Source: Liolophura sinensis
Taxonomy: Eukaryota > Mollusca > Polyplacophora > Chitonida > Chitonidae
Reading direction: 5' to 3'
Assembly (NCBI RefSeq): GCF_032854445.1
Contig: NC_088301.1
Location: 12,832,281 to 12,896,280, forward strand
Length of the DNA stretch: 64,000 bases
Under the pieces are notes generated by a model. That model worked only from the letters and a program-made list of their open reading frames with translations, was not told the origin of the DNA and ran no database searches. Positions 60,559 to 64,000 of the stretch are shown piece by piece. A program made the translations under genes and the position numbers. Numbering within the stretch: position 1 is the stretch's first letter; every line of letters starts with the position of its first letter.

Positions 60559-60715
60559 TTTGGGGGCCTCAGTCGCCGAGGATGTCAGCGTGCCAAGACG
60601 GAGCAATGATCCTGGAGCCTCAACAATGCGATCGCTGTGAGCTCAAGTCCAGCTCATTCTGGCTTCCTCTGCGGCCGCGCGTGGAAATGTCTGCAACAAC
60701 CTGCGGGTCGTGGGT
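60559..60715 (+). repeat. 3'-truncated SINE head, second copy
   Basis: It corresponds to 28614-28765 but retains 'gcctcagtcgccgaggatgt', the more complete head. The first base of the head lies within two or three bases of the hAT end. Confidence 0.75.
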
Positions 60716-60810
60716 ATATTAATATCGTATATTAATTCAAACATATTAAATTATTATTGTTAAATAAACATCGGCGTATAATGGCTTTCCTGACCCACGC
60801 ACTAGGGTTT

Positions 60811-61048
60811 CTGGGGGCCTCCTTGGCTCAGTTGACTAGCGCGCAGCGTAATGGCCCAGGAGCCTCTCACCAATGCGTTCGCTATGAGTTCAAGCCCAGC
60901 TCATGCTTTCTTCCTCTCCGGTCGTATTTGGGAAGGTATAGCAGTAACCTGCGGATGGTCGTGGGTTTCCTCCCACAATAATGTTGGTCGCCGTTGTATA
61001 AGTGAAATATTCTTGAGTGCTGGGTAAAAACCAACCAAATAAATAAAT
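60811..61048 (+). repeat. Nearly complete A-type SINE, second copy
   Basis: It corresponds to 28857-29094, with 'tttgggaagg' for 'tttggaaagg' and 'ccaaccaaa' for 'ccaatcaaa'. Confidence 0.85.
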
Positions 61049-61334
61049 CTTTAACTAGGGTTTCTGTCCTTCTTGTTGATTGGTGTTCATGGGTGTTGAC
61101 TATTGGTCGTCCGTAACGATCATAGTCACCAGCGGTACTTCTAAGTTATGTAACTTGTATGATGATTGTGACACAACATTCAAAATGTCTGCCTATATAT
61201 CTGTTGGAGAGTTACCTACCCCAAACGCGGCAATCCGATATCATTTCCTCTTTGCAGGATCACAAGTCTAAAAATCTTTGAAAACTCCAAGCTTTTGTGC
61301 CAAAAGTCTTTATAACGGAGGCTTTCGAATGAGA

Positions 61335-61480
61335 ATGGAAGGCCTTCCAGCAACCTGCGGATGATCGTGGGTTTTCCCCCGGGCTCTGTCCGTTTTTTTC
61401 TCACCAAACTGCCGGCAGCCTTCGTATAAGTGAAATATTCTTGATTACGGCGTAAAACATCAATCAAACAAATAAATATA
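61335..61480 (+). repeat. 5'-truncated A-type SINE, second copy
   Basis: It corresponds to 29382-29535. It has 'gtccgtttttttctcaccaa' without the longer T/A-rich insert of the first copy. Confidence 0.8.
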
Positions 61481-61625
61481 GTGAGAATGTATACTTTTAC
61501 TCCCAAACTGTACATACATGTGACTGTGGTTGTGTGAATGTTTGATATGGACGCCAAAGTACATGACATAAAATCGTGTGGAATCAACACGTCATTTCAT
61601 TACTATGATTTTTCTTTCCTACTCT

Positions 61626-61714
61626 CTGTGCGATTTCCTCCCATGCGCCATAATTCTGGTCGCCGTCGTTTAAATATTCTTGAGAACGGCGTAAAACACC
61701 AATCAGATGAATAG
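61626..61714 (+). repeat. SINE 3'-end fragment, second copy
   Basis: Equivalent of 29683-29771 (tttcctcccatgcgccataa to 'aacggcgtaaaacaccaatc'). Confidence 0.75.
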
Positions 61715-63760
61715 ATACTATGATCTTCTGAACAATATCGGGGATTACGGTCTTGAAAGTGTATATGTTAATAGCCGGTAGAGACATTTAAAGTAGTAAA
61801 TAAGCAAGCTCAAACGCCAGAAACTTAGAGAGAAACTTGTGAGAATATTTCTATCTAACAAGTTCAATTTACGATCAGTTTAACTGAGGATATTCTATAT
61901 GGGACCCTCGCTGGTCGCTGAATCTAAAGCGTTCATGCTGATTGTCATTATTTATCTTAATAAATAAATGAGATAAAACAATACAATCCAGGTTTAAATG
62001 AGTTCACTGAGAATTAACCACGTGCAAAAAGATAACTGATTTTACTTCAGTGCGAATCAAACCTGATCATGGAACCTTTCACTATACAGCCGCTACTGAA
62101 TTAGCCATTGAACTTATGCAAAACATGAGTCATTAATCGTCACCAATTTGCCCACTAAACATCATGAGAAATACAGAAATGAACTATTACATATATATAA
62201 AGATTAGGCCTGAACTACTTTTTAATCGTTCTCCATTACCAAAGAGTTAAAAGGTATATCGGGCTAAGGTGACATCTGTTCAATGCTGACGTGTATTACA
62301 TATGGGCTAATAAATGCAATATGGATGTTCTTGGGGACTTGCACATATGTTACCAAAGCTGCTCACTGGGAAATCCATTGCAAGACCACAAAACCCTATA
62401 TAATACGCACATATGCCTCCTGATAATCATTGCATATACGTAATGCAAGGATATCATAAATTTGTCATTTGTGTACTCAATGGCGTTTATTCCTCAGTAT
62501 CTAAACTTAGAATAATTGCCGTTTGTATAGATTTTACACCACCAATAGCACTTCGCCACCTCAGTCCTAATTCATTCCCAACAGGTCTCCACATTCCACC
62601 TGCTCATATATAATCACGCATCCTACCACCCACACAAACACTATGACCTAAAGAGGGAAATTTTATTGATTACGCCATAAAGTATTTATTGAATAATTAG
62701 AAAAGTATGCATTTTATGAACTGTCCATGCATGTGGTTTACTTTAGTTCTAGTAAAAGCGGAAGGTTTTATGTATCACAGAACACAAATTATTTTAATTC
62801 TCTTTCATCGATTTCGCAGAGGTCACAAAGTTCGTTGACAGTGGGTCAAGAGTAAAAAATCCAAGCTTAACCAGTAAATGCACCATATTAAAGACTGAAA
62901 ATAAAAAACACGCTATTCCAAGTGTATTTTTCTTTGAATCAGGAAGTGTGCGCTCAGCGCTTGAAAGTGGATTTGTATCAGCTCAACTGCATCATGCTAG
63001 TGTGCTGGGCCAACACCTGAACCTAATAGTAGTGGGCCTGTTTACACAAATAGATCTTATCTCCAATCTGTTGTAAACCCTACAATGTTTAAAATTTATG
63101 CTAAAGGTAAGGCACGCGCTTGCACAAAGGAATTGTAACATTTTGTAGTTACGATCGCGAATGTACATCAAATCTGACTCATAGATAATGGGGAACTGAA
63201 AATGAACCAGCCAATAACTGTCATAATTACTCAGCAGCTAAGCTGTGAACAGATTCAATTGTAATATGTGATTGTAAGGTATGATCATTGTAGGTTAAAA
63301 TCCCTTCGTTTAAAGTGGTGTAAGTTGTATGTTAAGCCTACTATCAACTTAGGCTTACGATTCCTTTGGGCAAGTGGCCCCATCAATTTTTATAACATTC
63401 ACAACTGATACCCAACTGGTGTATTTATTTCTCTACTTCACACAAAGTACACGACGCAAGAGATGATCTTACAACCCAGGGTCAAAATATGTCCAAAAAA
63501 TGTAATGAAATCATAATCTAGAAAATGGGATATTCTGGTAATACGCATGTGCATGACAGTTAGAAGATTTCCGATTACGTACGTGGCAATTCAATGAGGT
63601 ATCTGTCATTTCTGTCCTCAGTGAAAACTGTTAAGTGCTTCTCTTTATATGAATTCGTGCTGATTTCATACTTTATCTTCTTTCTTACTAATTAGAAACT
63701 GATCTTTGCCAGTGTTGACTCGGACACCTCATTATTTATTTGTGTGTGGGTTTTTTATAT

Positions 63761-63885
63761 GATTTATGTTTTACGCCGTACAAAAGAATATTTCACTTGT
63801 ACGATGGCGACCAGAATTATGGTGGGAGGAAACCATGCAGATCCCAAGGGAAACCTACGACCATCCACAGGTTGCTGTGAAGTAT
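63761..63885 (-). repeat. Partial A-type SINE, reverse orientation, second copy
   Basis: Equivalent of 31820-31945, followed by the same 22-bp tandem duplication. Confidence 0.8.
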
Positions 63886-64000
63886 ATGTCAGATGAACGT
63901 GAAGTATATGTCAGATGAAAGAGTATTAAACACTGTCCATAAAAAGAATATTTTTATTGTATTTTTTCCACCACCTTTTCTAACCTACCAAAATGCGTTT

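Larger units (their letters stand above)
60558..64000 (+). repeat. Block B, second copy (runs off the window)
   Basis: It aligns with 28613-32060 and is still matching at the last base, so the similarity continues beyond the window. It differs by roughly 1.5% substitutions by eye, plus short indels: nine bases more near 60566 and about ten fewer near 61396. No gene is recognised. Confidence 0.95.

Noticed and set aside
60226-60606. 126-codon frame on the - strand at the hAT right end
   Set aside because: It starts outside the transposon, crosses the terminal repeat, and has no recognisable domain.

Overview
The window is eukaryotic, intron-bearing, non-coding-rich DNA, most likely from a marine lophotrochozoan and probably a mollusc. 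The basis is two tRNA-derived SINE families of the kind I associate with mollusc genomes: one with a tail near 'gtacgacgttaaaccccaag', one with a 3' body near 'cgtataagtgaaatattc'. I cannot name the species. I found no convincing host gene in 64 kb. Every recognisable coding stretch belongs to a transposable element, and almost all are broken.

Layout. 1-12.4 kb: mostly anonymous AT-rich DNA with degenerate repeats and a foldback element enclosing a (TG)n(TA)n microsatellite (9421-9726). 12402-17159 (block A): a Tc1-like element with ~230-bp inverted repeats and TA duplications, followed by two SINEs. 17160-28612: a segment present only once, holding a Crypton-like tyrosine recombinase relic (- strand), a 69-bp minisatellite, and a decayed Ty3/Gypsy retrotransposon. 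28613-32060 (block B): a cluster of SINE fragments. 33848-38153: a decayed PIF/Harbinger element with Myb-like and transposase genes and a SINE inserted inside it. 38.2-50.07 kb: SINE pieces, several minisatellites, and two Penelope-like retroelement pieces joined head to head. 50071-50270: exactly 200 N, a scaffold gap.

After the gap the sequence is a second copy of what was already seen. 50271-55027 repeats block A, and 60558-64000 repeats block B, in the same order and orientation. Between them, in place of the 11.45-kb segment, sits a complete hAT transposon (55028-60557) with matching inverted ends and an intact two-exon transposase of about 816 aa. The simplest reading is that the contig after the gap is the other haplotype, scaffolded next to its allele, and that the hAT insertion there is associated with a deletion starting exactly at its end. 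A true segmental duplication is the alternative.

No cellular pathway or operon is present. The functional interplay is between transposons: SINEs that would need a partner LINE for mobilisation, DNA transposons with their own transposases, and minisatellites that grow from transposon tails or lie against a retroelement primer site. The only element that looks potentially active is the hAT.
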